This document shows positions 1 to 5,297 of a DNA stretch of 5,513 nt, one piece after another. Position numbers and translations under genes: made by a program. The first letter of the stretch is position 1. Every line of letters starts with the position of its first letter. The notes under the pieces are model-generated. The model saw only the letters and a list, made by a program, of their open reading frames with translations. It was not told the DNA's origin and searched no databases. Source of the DNA: VAZQ01 sp035300505 (GTDB taxonomy: Bacteria > Pseudomonadota > Alphaproteobacteria > Rhizobiales > Xanthobacteraceae); the NCBI GenBank assembly GCA_035300505.1, contig DATGVJ010000395.1:1-5513 (forward strand), in the 5' to 3' direction.

Positions 1-815
1 AAGATGCTGCCGCCAAGGCAATAACGGCGACGATCAACTACATTGTCGACAACGGCGAGAAGATTTTCACCGTTACGGCTGGTCCGGGCGGCACCGATGT
101 GCGCAACGGCGGTGCGCTCGACCCGTGGCCGGTGGAAATCCACGACGGCCGGCAGCAGGCGCCGCGTTTCGAGCTTGGGCGCGACGGCTTCCGGTTCGTC
201 CGTCACGATACGAAGGTGGCAGATTTCTTCGATGAGAAGGAGATTGCACGAGTCTACTACCCGGAGGTGGAAGCGCTGGTGAAAGCCGAGAGCGGGGCTT
301 CGCGCGTGGTCGTGTTCGACCACACCTTGCGCACCGCCGCCGACGACGAGCGCGAGGCCCGCAAGATCCGCGAGGTCGTGCGCCGCGCTCACAACGATTA
401 TACGGAATGGTCGGGACCGCAGCGCGTGCGCGATCTGTTGCCCAACGAGGCTGACGATCTTCTTCGCCGCCGCTTCGCCATCATCCAGGTATGGCGGCCG
501 ATCCGGCATCCGGTTGAGACGTTTCCGCTGGCGATCTGCGATGCCCGCAGCGTCGCGTTCGAGGATTTCGTGATTTCCGAACGCCGCTATCCGGATCGGA
601 TCGGCCAGACCTATGCCGCGAAGTACAATCCCAATCACCGCTGGTACTACTTCCCGCGCATGCGGCGCGAGGAAGCGCTGGTGTTCAAGGTCTTTGATTC
701 GCTCAAGGACGGCCGCGCGCGCTGGACCGCCCACACTGCGTTCGAGGATCCTACCTCGCCGCCCAATGCCAGGCCGCGCGAAAGCATCGAGATCCGGACG
801 CTGGCGTTTTTCTGA
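1..815 (+). CDS. CmcJ/NvfI/AsaB-family oxygenase-like protein, 5' end cut by the window
   Basis: The reading frame is open from base 3 to the TGA at 813-815, giving 270 residues; no ATG lies near the left edge in frame, so the true start is probably just outside. A GTG at 99 is in frame but is not a credible start because conserved-looking sequence precedes it. Family features I recognise: FDHTLRT in the first half, RAHNDYT (His at 390-392, Asp at 396-398), QVWRPI followed by PLAICD, WYYFPRM with FKVFDS, and a C-terminal TAHTAFEDPTSP (His at 732-734) followed by PRESIEIR (Arg at 777-779). The HxD, distal His and Arg fit a 2-His-1-Asp Fe(II)/2-oxoglutarate site, as described for the fungal member NvfI; older annotations call the family methyltransferases after CmcJ. 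Cytoplasmic, with no signal peptide or membrane segment seen. The substrate is unknown. Family assignment is fairly firm, the reaction is not. Confidence 0.85.
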   Translation, partial: DAAAKAITATINYIVDNGEKIFTVTAGPGGTDVRNGGALDPWPVEIHDGRQQAPRFELGRDGFRFVRHDTKVADFFDEKEIARVYYPEVEALVKAESGASRVVVFDHTLRTAADDEREARKIREVVRRAHNDYTEWSGPQRVRDLLPNEADDLLRRRFAIIQVWRPIRHPVETFPLAICDARSVAFEDFVISERRYPDRIGQTYAAKYNPNHRWYYFPRMRREEALVFKVFDSLKDGRARWTAHTAFEDPTSPPNARPRESIEIRTLAFF

Positions 816-897
816 TTGATGCGCGTGCGTTGCCTCTCCGGCCTTTGCGGGATGGGGTCGGCGGCTGCGCTTACCGCCCCGGATTATACCCGTGGCT

Positions 898-985
898 GCC
901 CCTCACCCCGACCCTCTCCCCGCACGCCGGCTAAGGCGCCGGAAGAGCGGGGAGAGGGAGCGCACCGAGTTCGCCGCGACCCGCA
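898..985. repeat. REP-like interspersed palindromic repeat between convergent genes
   Basis: The stretch begins CCCCTCACCCCGACCCTC and carries perfect 12-bp inverted arms at 912-923 and 947-958, followed by GAGCGCACCGAGTTCGCCGCGAC. This matches, from memory, an intergenic palindrome family abundant in Bradyrhizobium and Rhodopseudomonas genomes. The inner part differs from the simplest form: CGCC (925-928) can pair with GGCG (935-938), leaving an unpaired 939-946. The outer limits are approximate because only the arms are certain. The copy number cannot be judged from one window. Confidence 0.65.
912..958. terminator. Putative bidirectional terminator hairpin
   Basis: Perfect 12-bp GC-rich arms (CCCTCTCCCCGC / GCGGGGAGAGGG) enclose 23 nt with a small inner stem. 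The hairpin sits about 97 bp past the stop of the plus-strand oxygenase-like gene and about 30 bp past the stop of the minus-strand Mur ligase gene, the right place to stop both transcripts. No U-tract follows on either side, so intrinsic termination is not assured; the terminator role is inferred from structure and position. Confidence 0.4.
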
Positions 986-988
986 ATC

Positions 989-2401
989 CTAAACAAGCCG
1001 TCGAAGGAGTTCGACTGCGAATTGCGTAAGCGAATCGTCGCGCGCGCCCATGATCACGATGCGATCGCCAGGGCGGGCCAAATCTTCCAGGCCGTCGCCA
1101 CAACCGCTGCGGTCTGGAAATGCAAAAGCACTTCGGCCACGCCGTAGGATATCAGAAACGATGTGGCAGGTTCTGACGCTGCGGTTGACCGTGCCGCCGA
1201 AATAGACTGGCTCGGGCATCAACAGGATGTCCTCCTTGCGCATCCCGCTCCCAAAGCAGTCCACCAACTCTCTCCTCATGAGACGAAGCGGACCGAAGCC
1301 GTGCGGCTGAAACATCAGCAGCAGGCGGCCGGGAAACGCGTGCATTGTCTCCAACGTGGCCGATATCTTATCGGGGTTGTGGGCAAAGTCGTCGATCACG
1401 GTGATCCCGTTCGCTGTTCCCACGACTTCCAGTCGTCGACGGATGCCGCTGAAGGTGCCCAGATGGGCCGCGGCCTCCTTAAGCGTAACGCCGCACGCTT
1501 TGGCGACGCTCAGGGCGGCAAGTGCGTTGGCGACATTGTGCAGCCCTGGAACTTTCAATTCCACCGCAACGGTCTCGCCGGTATTGCGCACCTTTACCTG
1601 GAACGCTATTCCGGCCGGCGACTGCACCGGTCCGAAGGCAAGAAGATCGGCTTGCGCGTTTCGGAGGCTGTAGGTGACCGCCTGTCCCGGCTTGAGGTCG
1701 GCCGCCAGTGCCGCGGTTTCGTCGTTGTCGAGATTGAGCACTACCGTTTGCGCCTTGGCGCTGAATCCGGTGAAAAGGCTGCGCAGTTCATCCAACGTTT
1801 TGTGATCCAGAGAGATGTTGTTCACGACGGCTATGGAGGGCTCGAAGAATGCAATCGAGCCGTCGCTCTCGTCCACTTCACTCACGAAGATGTCGCTCTC
1901 CCCAACCCTGGCGCTGGCAAAAGGTGAACCTTCGTCGATGAAGTTCTTCATATCCGCGCCGTTCATGATCGTCGGGCTTCTTCCAGCGCAGTGCAGAATC
2001 CACCCGATCATGCCAACCGTGGTGGACTTGCCGCTCGTGCCCGCGACACCGATCCGCAAAGCGGCACGGTTGAAGAGCAGCGCCAGAAGAGCAGCGCGCG
2101 TGGTGATGGCTGCGCCTATACGACGCGCGGCCTGCACGTCGGGGACCGTCTCCTCAACGGCAGTGGAGGTGACCAGGAGCTGCCCGGCGCGCCTGATGCC
2201 GCTGCCATCCTGCGCATGAAGCAGGACTCCGCGCGCGCGCAGAAAATCAAATCTTGCGAAATTGCGCCCCTGGTCAAGCGCCCGATCGGAGCCCTCGACC
2301 CGACTGCCGCTCGCTTGGATGATCAAGGCGAGAGGCGTCATGCCGCTGCCGCCTATGCCGCAAAAAAAGTAATCACCAAGAATCTTACCAAATTGGGACA
2401 T
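989..2401 (-). CDS. MurC/Mpl-like Mur ligase family protein, divergent
   Basis: A complete 470-residue protein of three-domain Mur ligase architecture, about the length of MurC and Mpl. Visible motifs: N-terminal nucleotide-fold loop GIGGSGM (residues 15-21), ATP P-loop GTSGKSTT (121-128), EVDESDGS (175-182), NNISLDH (194-200), GLHNVANA (286-293), RRRLE (321-325), DDFAHNPDKI (337-346) and FQPHG (364-368). Mur ligases couple ATP hydrolysis to amide bond formation through an acyl phosphate, in MurC adding L-Ala to UDP-MurNAc in the cytoplasm. The motifs depart from MurC/Mpl: the usual GTHGKT has Ser for His, and DDFAHNP resembles MurE/FolC/CphA more than the HHP of MurC. With no cell-division cluster genes around it, it is probably a paralogue, not the essential murC. 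I chose the ATG at 2401; a TTG two codons upstream is possible. No clear Shine-Dalgarno precedes either. The substrate is unknown. Confidence 0.85.
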   Translation of the reverse strand: MSQFGKILGDYFFCGIGGSGMTPLALIIQASGSRVEGSDRALDQGRNFARFDFLRARGVLLHAQDGSGIRRAGQLLVTSTAVEETVPDVQAARRIGAAITTRAALLALLFNRAALRIGVAGTSGKSTTVGMIGWILHCAGRSPTIMNGADMKNFIDEGSPFASARVGESDIFVSEVDESDGSIAFFEPSIAVVNNISLDHKTLDELRSLFTGFSAKAQTVVLNLDNDETAALAADLKPGQAVTYSLRNAQADLLAFGPVQSPAGIAFQVKVRNTGETVAVELKVPGLHNVANALAALSVAKACGVTLKEAAAHLGTFSGIRRRLEVVGTANGITVIDDFAHNPDKISATLETMHAFPGRLLLMFQPHGFGPLRLMRRELVDCFGSGMRKEDILLMPEPVYFGGTVNRSVRTCHIVSDILRRGRSAFAFPDRSGCGDGLEDLARPGDRIVIMGARDDSLTQFAVELLRRLV

Positions 2402-2416
2402 CGGCAAAATCTACAA

Positions 2417-2439
2417 GCGTTGCTGATCACTTGCAACGC
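2417..2439. promoter_or_regulatory. Dyad symmetry upstream of the Mur ligase start
   Basis: GCGTTGC (2417-2423) and GCAACGC (2433-2439) are perfect 7-bp inverted arms around a 9-nt centre that contains TGATCA. The element ends 15 bp upstream of the chosen ATG at 2401, in a short intergenic gap without an evident Shine-Dalgarno. It could be an operator for a dimeric repressor or a leader hairpin affecting translation. The symmetry is seen directly; any function is inferred, and a 7-bp dyad can occur by chance. Confidence 0.3.
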
Positions 2440-2526
2440 ACGGCGCTCGTGAGAGACCCTACCGAAAGTGTCACGCATTTGCGGTATTGCGCGCGCCGCG
2501 CCTCCACAAGCGCTACGGCGCCCCCG

Positions 2527-2790
2527 TTACCCCCCGGTCAACATCGGGATCGGGTTGAGCGGTGCCTGGCCTTTGCGGACTTCGAAGTGAAGCTGGGGCG
2601 CGTCGACATTGCCGGTCTGGCCGGACTTGGCGATGACCTGACCACGCTTGACCTCTTCGCCGCGCTTGACCATCAATTCCTTGGAATGCGCATAGGCGGT
2701 GACATAGCCGTTCGAATGGCGCACGAGAAGAAGATTGCCGTAGCCTTTGAGTTCATTGCCCGCATAGGCAACGACGCCGTCTTCGGCCGC
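2527..2790 (-). pseudogene. C-terminal remnant of an M23 (LytM) family peptidase
   Basis: Reading right to left, 87 residues run from AAEDGVVAYAGNELKGYG through LLVRHSNGYVTAYAHSK, VKRGQVIAKSGQTGNV and QLHFEVRKG to a TAA at 2527-2529. This is the second half of a LytM/M23 domain (a peptidoglycan endopeptidase fold, or a degenerate amidase activator such as NlpD/DipM) and ends as such proteins normally do. The N-terminal part, with the HxxxD zinc-ligand region, any LysM repeats and any export signal, is absent: immediately upstream, in frame, is a TAG at 2791-2793 and then LivG-derived sequence. The first His of the usual HLHFE motif is Gln, which also occurs in catalytically dead LytM proteins. 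A GTG at 2722-2724 could begin a 65-residue peptide, but half a domain with no start signal argues for a dead fragment. Confidence 0.8.
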
Positions 2791-2968
2791 CTAGGCTGCA
2801 ATCACGATAGCGTCACGCGCAGCGTCGGACAGTTGCCATCGAACAGAACGTGGCCTAGATCGAGCACGGTAGCGCGATCAGCAAGCGGCATGACGATCTC
2901 CATGAAGTGCTCGACGATGAGAATCGTGACGCCGATGTCGCGAATATTGCGGACCAAGCCAACGCCTT
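2791..2968 (-). pseudogene. livG-type ATPase remnant (C-terminal fragment)
   Basis: On the minus strand this encodes GVGLVRNIRDIGVTIL, then IVEHFMEIVMPLADR and TVLDLGHVLFDGN, which aligns with residues 176-220 of the intact LivG at 4563-5297 at 33 of 45 positions by eye. The H-loop (VEH) is kept, but Walker A, Q-loop, signature and Walker B are all missing. After DGN the frame is lost: one base is missing relative to livG, and restoring it gives ARDAIVIAA matching the RDANVIAA tail, followed by a TAG at 2791-2793. The upstream end stops abruptly, with similarity fading at 2968, six bases from the cyclase stop codon. The divergence is too high for a fresh tandem copy, so it is more likely the relic of a second, paralogous liv gene cluster. 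Confidence 0.85.
2793..2968 (-). repeat. Direct repeat, copy A, of the livG 3' region
   Basis: This segment matches 4598-4774 in the same orientation, with about 25-30 differences and one single-base gap by eye (roughly 84% identity). The longest shared exact runs include AAGCGGCATGACGATCTCC and CCTAGATCGAGCACG. The two copies lie about 1.8 kb apart and bracket the cyclase gene and livF, so recombination between them would delete both. Confidence 0.85.
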
Positions 2969-2974
2969 GAGGAT

Positions 2975-3772
2975 CTATAGAATTGTTAATTGCGTGTTTC
3001 GCAAGTCAGTGATCAGCATGCTACCAGGCGCGTGTGTGATACAGAAACTCGGCTTCGCCTGCGCAATTACCGCTTGAGGTGTGACGCCGCAGGCCCAAAA
3101 TACGGGCAACTCATCTGTGTGAATCTGTACAGCATCACCGTAATCTGGTCGGCTGAGATCTTTGATACCGATGACTTCTGGCAGGCCGATGTGGACTGGC
3201 GCACCATGAACCGACGGAAATCGCGAGGTGACTTGTATTGCACGGATCGCATCGGCAGGTTTGAGCGGTCTCATCGAAACAACCAGTGGCCCATTGAACA
3301 CACCCGTACCGGCGCAGGGTCGATTTGTCCGATACATCGGGACGTTCAATCCGAGAGTGATATGGCGAATTTCGATGCCGTCCTCAATCAGTGCTTGTTC
3401 GAAGGAAAATGAACAGCCGATCGCGAAGCTGACCAGATCAGCCCTCCAGACGTGGCGAATGTCGGTTGGTTCTTCAACTAGCTCTCCGTCCCTCCACACG
3501 CGGTATCTTGGTACATCAGTGCGGATATCCAAATTGGTGCCCAAAGTTCGGAAGTGCGGCTCTCCCTTTTCTGAGACTGCAAGAATGGGGCATGGCTTCG
3601 GATTTGCGTGCGCAAATCTCAGGAAGTCGTGTGCCAATACTTCGGGTAAGATGACCAGGTTTGCTTGGACATTTCCAGGTGCCAACCCCGTGGTCGGGCC
3701 CGTAAAGTTGCCAGCACGAATGCGCAACCGTTCCGCTTCTCCCTTGCGAACAGCCTCAATCGGAGCATTCAT
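2975..3772 (-). CDS. D-glutamate cyclase family / DUF1445 (YcsI, UPF0317) putative hydro-lyase
   Basis: An intact 265-residue protein, the usual length for the family. Conserved blocks: GCSFSFEQAL (119-128), MYRTNRPC (146-153), RFPSVHGAPVHIG (184-196), ELPVFWACGVTPQA (221-234) and ITHAPGSMLITD (245-256). The mammalian homologue domain (DGLUCY) converts D-glutamate to 5-oxo-D-proline; bacterial members are mostly named putative hydro-lyases, so the substrate here is inferred. It looks cytoplasmic. I chose the ATG at 3772 because AAGG (3780-3783) sits 7 nt upstream and the protein then starts as its relatives do; the frame stays open to a GTG-type start at 3841, but the extra 23 residues look like untranslated leader. 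It lies 102 bp downstream of livF on the same strand and may be cotranscribed. Its GC (about 54% in sampled lines) is well below livF, and an 11-bp direct repeat flanks it, suggesting acquisition. Confidence 0.88.
   Translation of the reverse strand: MNAPIEAVRKGEAERLRIRAGNFTGPTTGLAPGNVQANLVILPEVLAHDFLRFAHANPKPCPILAVSEKGEPHFRTLGTNLDIRTDVPRYRVWRDGELVEEPTDIRHVWRADLVSFAIGCSFSFEQALIEDGIEIRHITLGLNVPMYRTNRPCAGTGVFNGPLVVSMRPLKPADAIRAIQVTSRFPSVHGAPVHIGLPEVIGIKDLSRPDYGDAVQIHTDELPVFWACGVTPQAVIAQAKPSFCITHAPGSMLITDLRNTQLTIL
2982..2992. repeat. 11-bp direct repeat, left copy
   Basis: ATTGTTAATTG, spanning the last codons of the cyclase-family gene. An identical copy in the same orientation lies at 3803-3813, upstream of the gene's start. 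The pair brackets about 830 bp of lower-GC DNA. Confidence 0.5.
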
Positions 3773-3779
3773 GGCGGTA

Positions 3780-3783
3780 CCTT
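3780..3783 (-). promoter_or_regulatory. Shine-Dalgarno of the cyclase-family gene
   Basis: AAGG on the minus strand, within a purine-rich GAGAGACAAGG, lies 7 nt before the ATG at 3772. It decides the start against the longer open frame that reaches 3841. Confidence 0.6.
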
Positions 3784-3802
3784 GTCTCTCGTTAAGGACG
3801 TT

Positions 3803-3813
3803 ATTGTTAATTG
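3803..3813. repeat. 11-bp direct repeat, right copy
   Basis: ATTGTTAATTG in the gap between livF and the cyclase-family gene, identical to 2982-2992. It resembles a target-site duplication or recombination footprint, but the AT-rich sequence is partly self-complementary and could instead be chance or a binding site. Confidence 0.5.
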
Positions 3814-3874
3814 TTCCGCGTATTGGAATTCGAGCCCGCAATCAAGTATGGCGAGGCGTTCTCAAGTGTCCCAG

Positions 3875-4579
3875 TCAAAGCCCCAGATAGAGGCGCCGCA
3901 CGTCGGCGTTGCGGGCGATGTCGGCGGCGGCACCTGCCAACACGACGCGGCCGGTCTGCAGAATATAGGCGCGATCGGCGATTTCCAGGCACTCGGTCAG
4001 GCGTTGCTCGACCAGCAGCACGGTCGTGCCGCTCCTGCGAATCTCGAGCACCGCGCGGAAAATCTCATCGACGAGCTTTGGCATAATCCCCTGGGACGGC
4101 TCGTCGAGCATCAACAGGCAGGGCCGCGTCATCAAGGACCGACCGATCGCGAGCATCTGCTGCTCACCGCCGGACAATGTTTCGGCGCGTTGATCGAGCC
4201 TTTCGGCAAGTCGCGGAAACAATTGGAAGACGCGATCCAGCGGCGCCTCGCGATCGGCCGCCTTGCGGAACAGGTAGCTCCCCAGCCGCAAATTGTCTCG
4301 GACTGACAATCGCGGAAACAGCCGCCGATTCTCGGGTACGAAAGCAATTCCCTGCGCCGTGATGAGATGTGCCGCAAGCCCGTGGATCGGCGCTCCGTCG
4401 AAAACGATGGTTCCGGACCGCGGCCGTTCCAGGCCGGCGATCGATTTGAGCAGCGTCGACTTGCCGGCACCGTTGGCGCCCGCGACACACACGATCTCGC
4501 CACGGCCGACCTCCATCGATAGGCCCGAGACGGCCACGAGCCCCTGATAGGCTGTCGTCAGGTCATTCACTTGGAGCAC
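3875..4579 (-). CDS. livF: Branched-chain amino acid-type ABC transporter ATP-binding protein LivF
   Basis: A complete 234-residue HAAT-family ATPase. Walker A GANGAGKST (34-42), the LivF-typical block VPENRRLFPRLSVRDNL (81-97), signature LSGGEQQ (135-141), Walker B LLMLDE (155-160) followed by PSQGIMP, and VEQ (190-192), where LivF proteins carry Gln in the H-loop. It pairs with LivG on the cytoplasmic side of the LivH/LivM permease to energise uptake of branched-chain amino acids or related compounds (amides, urea and aromatic acids in paralogous systems). I chose the GTG at 4579: GGGGAG (4587-4592) lies 7 nt upstream and MLQVNDL is the usual N-terminus. A TTG at 4606 would add nine atypical residues. 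It overlaps the end of livG by 17 bp, implying translational coupling. The transported substrate cannot be read from an ATPase. Confidence 0.93.
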   Translation of the reverse strand: MLQVNDLTTAYQGLVAVSGLSMEVGRGEIVCVAGANGAGKSTLLKSIAGLERPRSGTIVFDGAPIHGLAAHLITAQGIAFVPENRRLFPRLSVRDNLRLGSYLFRKAADREAPLDRVFQLFPRLAERLDQRAETLSGGEQQMLAIGRSLMTRPCLLMLDEPSQGIMPKLVDEIFRAVLEIRRSGTTVLLVEQRLTECLEIADRAYILQTGRVVLAGAAADIARNADVRRLYLGL

Positions 4580-5297
4580 GGTGGCGCTCCCCGAGATAAG
4601 CTGCAATCACGTTGGCATCGCGCGTGGCGTCGGACGGTTTGCCCTCGAACAGAACGCGCCCTAGATCGAGCACGATGACGCGATCGACAAGCGGCATGAC
4701 GATCTCCATGACGTGCTCGACCATCAGAACAGTGATGCCGCTATCGCGAATCCTGCGAACGAGACCAACACCTTTTTGGGCTTCCGCGGGGGTCAGCCCA
4801 GTCATGACCTCATCAAGCAACAGAAGGCTGGGCGCGGTTGCCAGCGCGCGCGCAACCTCCAACCGGCGCTTTTCCGAGGGCGTCAGTTCGTTGGCAAGCG
4901 CCTCGGTTCGATGGCCAAGGTCCGTAAATTCCAATACTTCGTGAGCCTTGCGATGGGCTTCGCGCATCTTGGCGGTACGCACCAGAGCACCGACCACGAC
5001 GTTGTCGAGGACCGACATCGACTCGAAGCTACGCACGACCTGAAAGGTACGTGCAATGCCTCGGGCACAGCGTTGCGCCGCGGAAAGCGACGTCACATCC
5101 TGCCCATCAAACGAAATCAAACCAGACGAAGGCGGCAGCGTCCCCGCAATCAGATTGAACAGCGTCGATTTTCCCGCGCCATTGGGCCCGATCAGACCCA
5201 GGATCTCGCCACGTTGGCAGCTCAGTGATATGTCATCGTTAGCGACGACGCAGTTGAAACGACGTGATACGTTGCGGACCTCGAGTAATGGTTTCAT
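4563..5297 (-). CDS. livG: Branched-chain amino acid-type ABC transporter ATP-binding protein LivG
   Basis: A complete 244-residue ATPase. Walker A GPNGAGKST (37-45), Q-loop RTFQ (83-86), Walker B LLLLDEVMTGLTPAE (158-172), H-loop VEH (193-195) with His195, and the LivG tail DANVIAAYLG (227-236). The signature region reads LTPSEKRRLEVARAL (138-152) instead of LSGGQ; LivG proteins are often relaxed here, but both glycines of the motif are replaced. In a LivF/LivG heterodimer one composite ATP site would therefore rest on the LivG variant, the other on LivF's intact LSGGEQ. The ATG at 5297 overlaps the livM stop as ATGA (5294-5297), and the 3' end overlaps livF, so livM-livG-livF is one coupled operon. 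Part of its 3' end is duplicated in decayed form at 2793-2968. Confidence 0.93.
   Translation of the reverse strand: MKPLLEVRNVSRRFNCVVANDDISLSCQRGEILGLIGPNGAGKSTLFNLIAGTLPPSSGLISFDGQDVTSLSAAQRCARGIARTFQVVRSFESMSVLDNVVVGALVRTAKMREAHRKAHEVLEFTDLGHRTEALANELTPSEKRRLEVARALATAPSLLLLDEVMTGLTPAEAQKGVGLVRRIRDSGITVLMVEHVMEIVMPLVDRVIVLDLGRVLFEGKPSDATRDANVIAAYLGERHRAPSE
4587..4592 (-). promoter_or_regulatory. Shine-Dalgarno deciding the livF start
   Basis: GGGGAG on the minus strand, inside the 3' end of livG, 7 nt before the GTG at 4579. No comparable site precedes the alternative TTG at 4606. Confidence 0.6.
4598..4774 (-). repeat. Direct repeat, copy B, inside intact livG
   Basis: The functional counterpart of the degenerate segment at 2793-2968; it encodes LivG residues from about 176 to 234. 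It keeps the reading frame throughout, so copy A is the decayed one. Confidence 0.85.

Noticed and set aside
1163..1927. 254-residue open frame on the plus strand inside the Mur ligase gene
   Set aside because: It is a high-GC antisense shadow: no recognisable domain, and the minus strand carries clear Mur ligase motifs along the whole length.
2527..2724. A functional 65-residue protein beginning at the GTG at 2722-2724
   Set aside because: It would start in the middle of an LytM fold, with coding similarity continuing upstream of it to 2790.
2431..2970. 179-residue plus-strand open frame over the relic region
   Set aside because: The minus strand gives clear M23 and LivG similarity; the plus-strand product looks like the shadow of those.
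3773..3841. N-terminal extension of the cyclase-family protein to 3841
   Set aside because: The extra residues do not look like the family, the stretch includes the AT-rich repeat, and a Shine-Dalgarno supports 3772.
3773..3874. Possible sigma-70-like promoter upstream of the cyclase gene (minus-strand TTGATT with a weak -10)
   Set aside because: The -10 match at 17-bp spacing is poor; an AT-rich spot alone is not enough to call a promoter.
3228..3890. 220-residue plus-strand open frame across the cyclase-family gene
   Set aside because: Antisense to a gene with full family motifs; its own product shows none.
3665..4306. 213-residue plus-strand open frame over livF and the cyclase gene start
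   Set aside because: Spans two well-supported minus-strand genes and resembles no family I know.
4580..4606. TTG start at 4606 for livF
   Set aside because: Adds nine residues unlike LivF N-termini and has no ribosome binding site; the GTG at 4579 has GGGGAG at good spacing.
2793..4774. Composite transposon or insertion sequence made of the two livG-like segments
   Set aside because: The repeats are ATPase coding sequence, not IS ends, and no transposase lies between or beside them.
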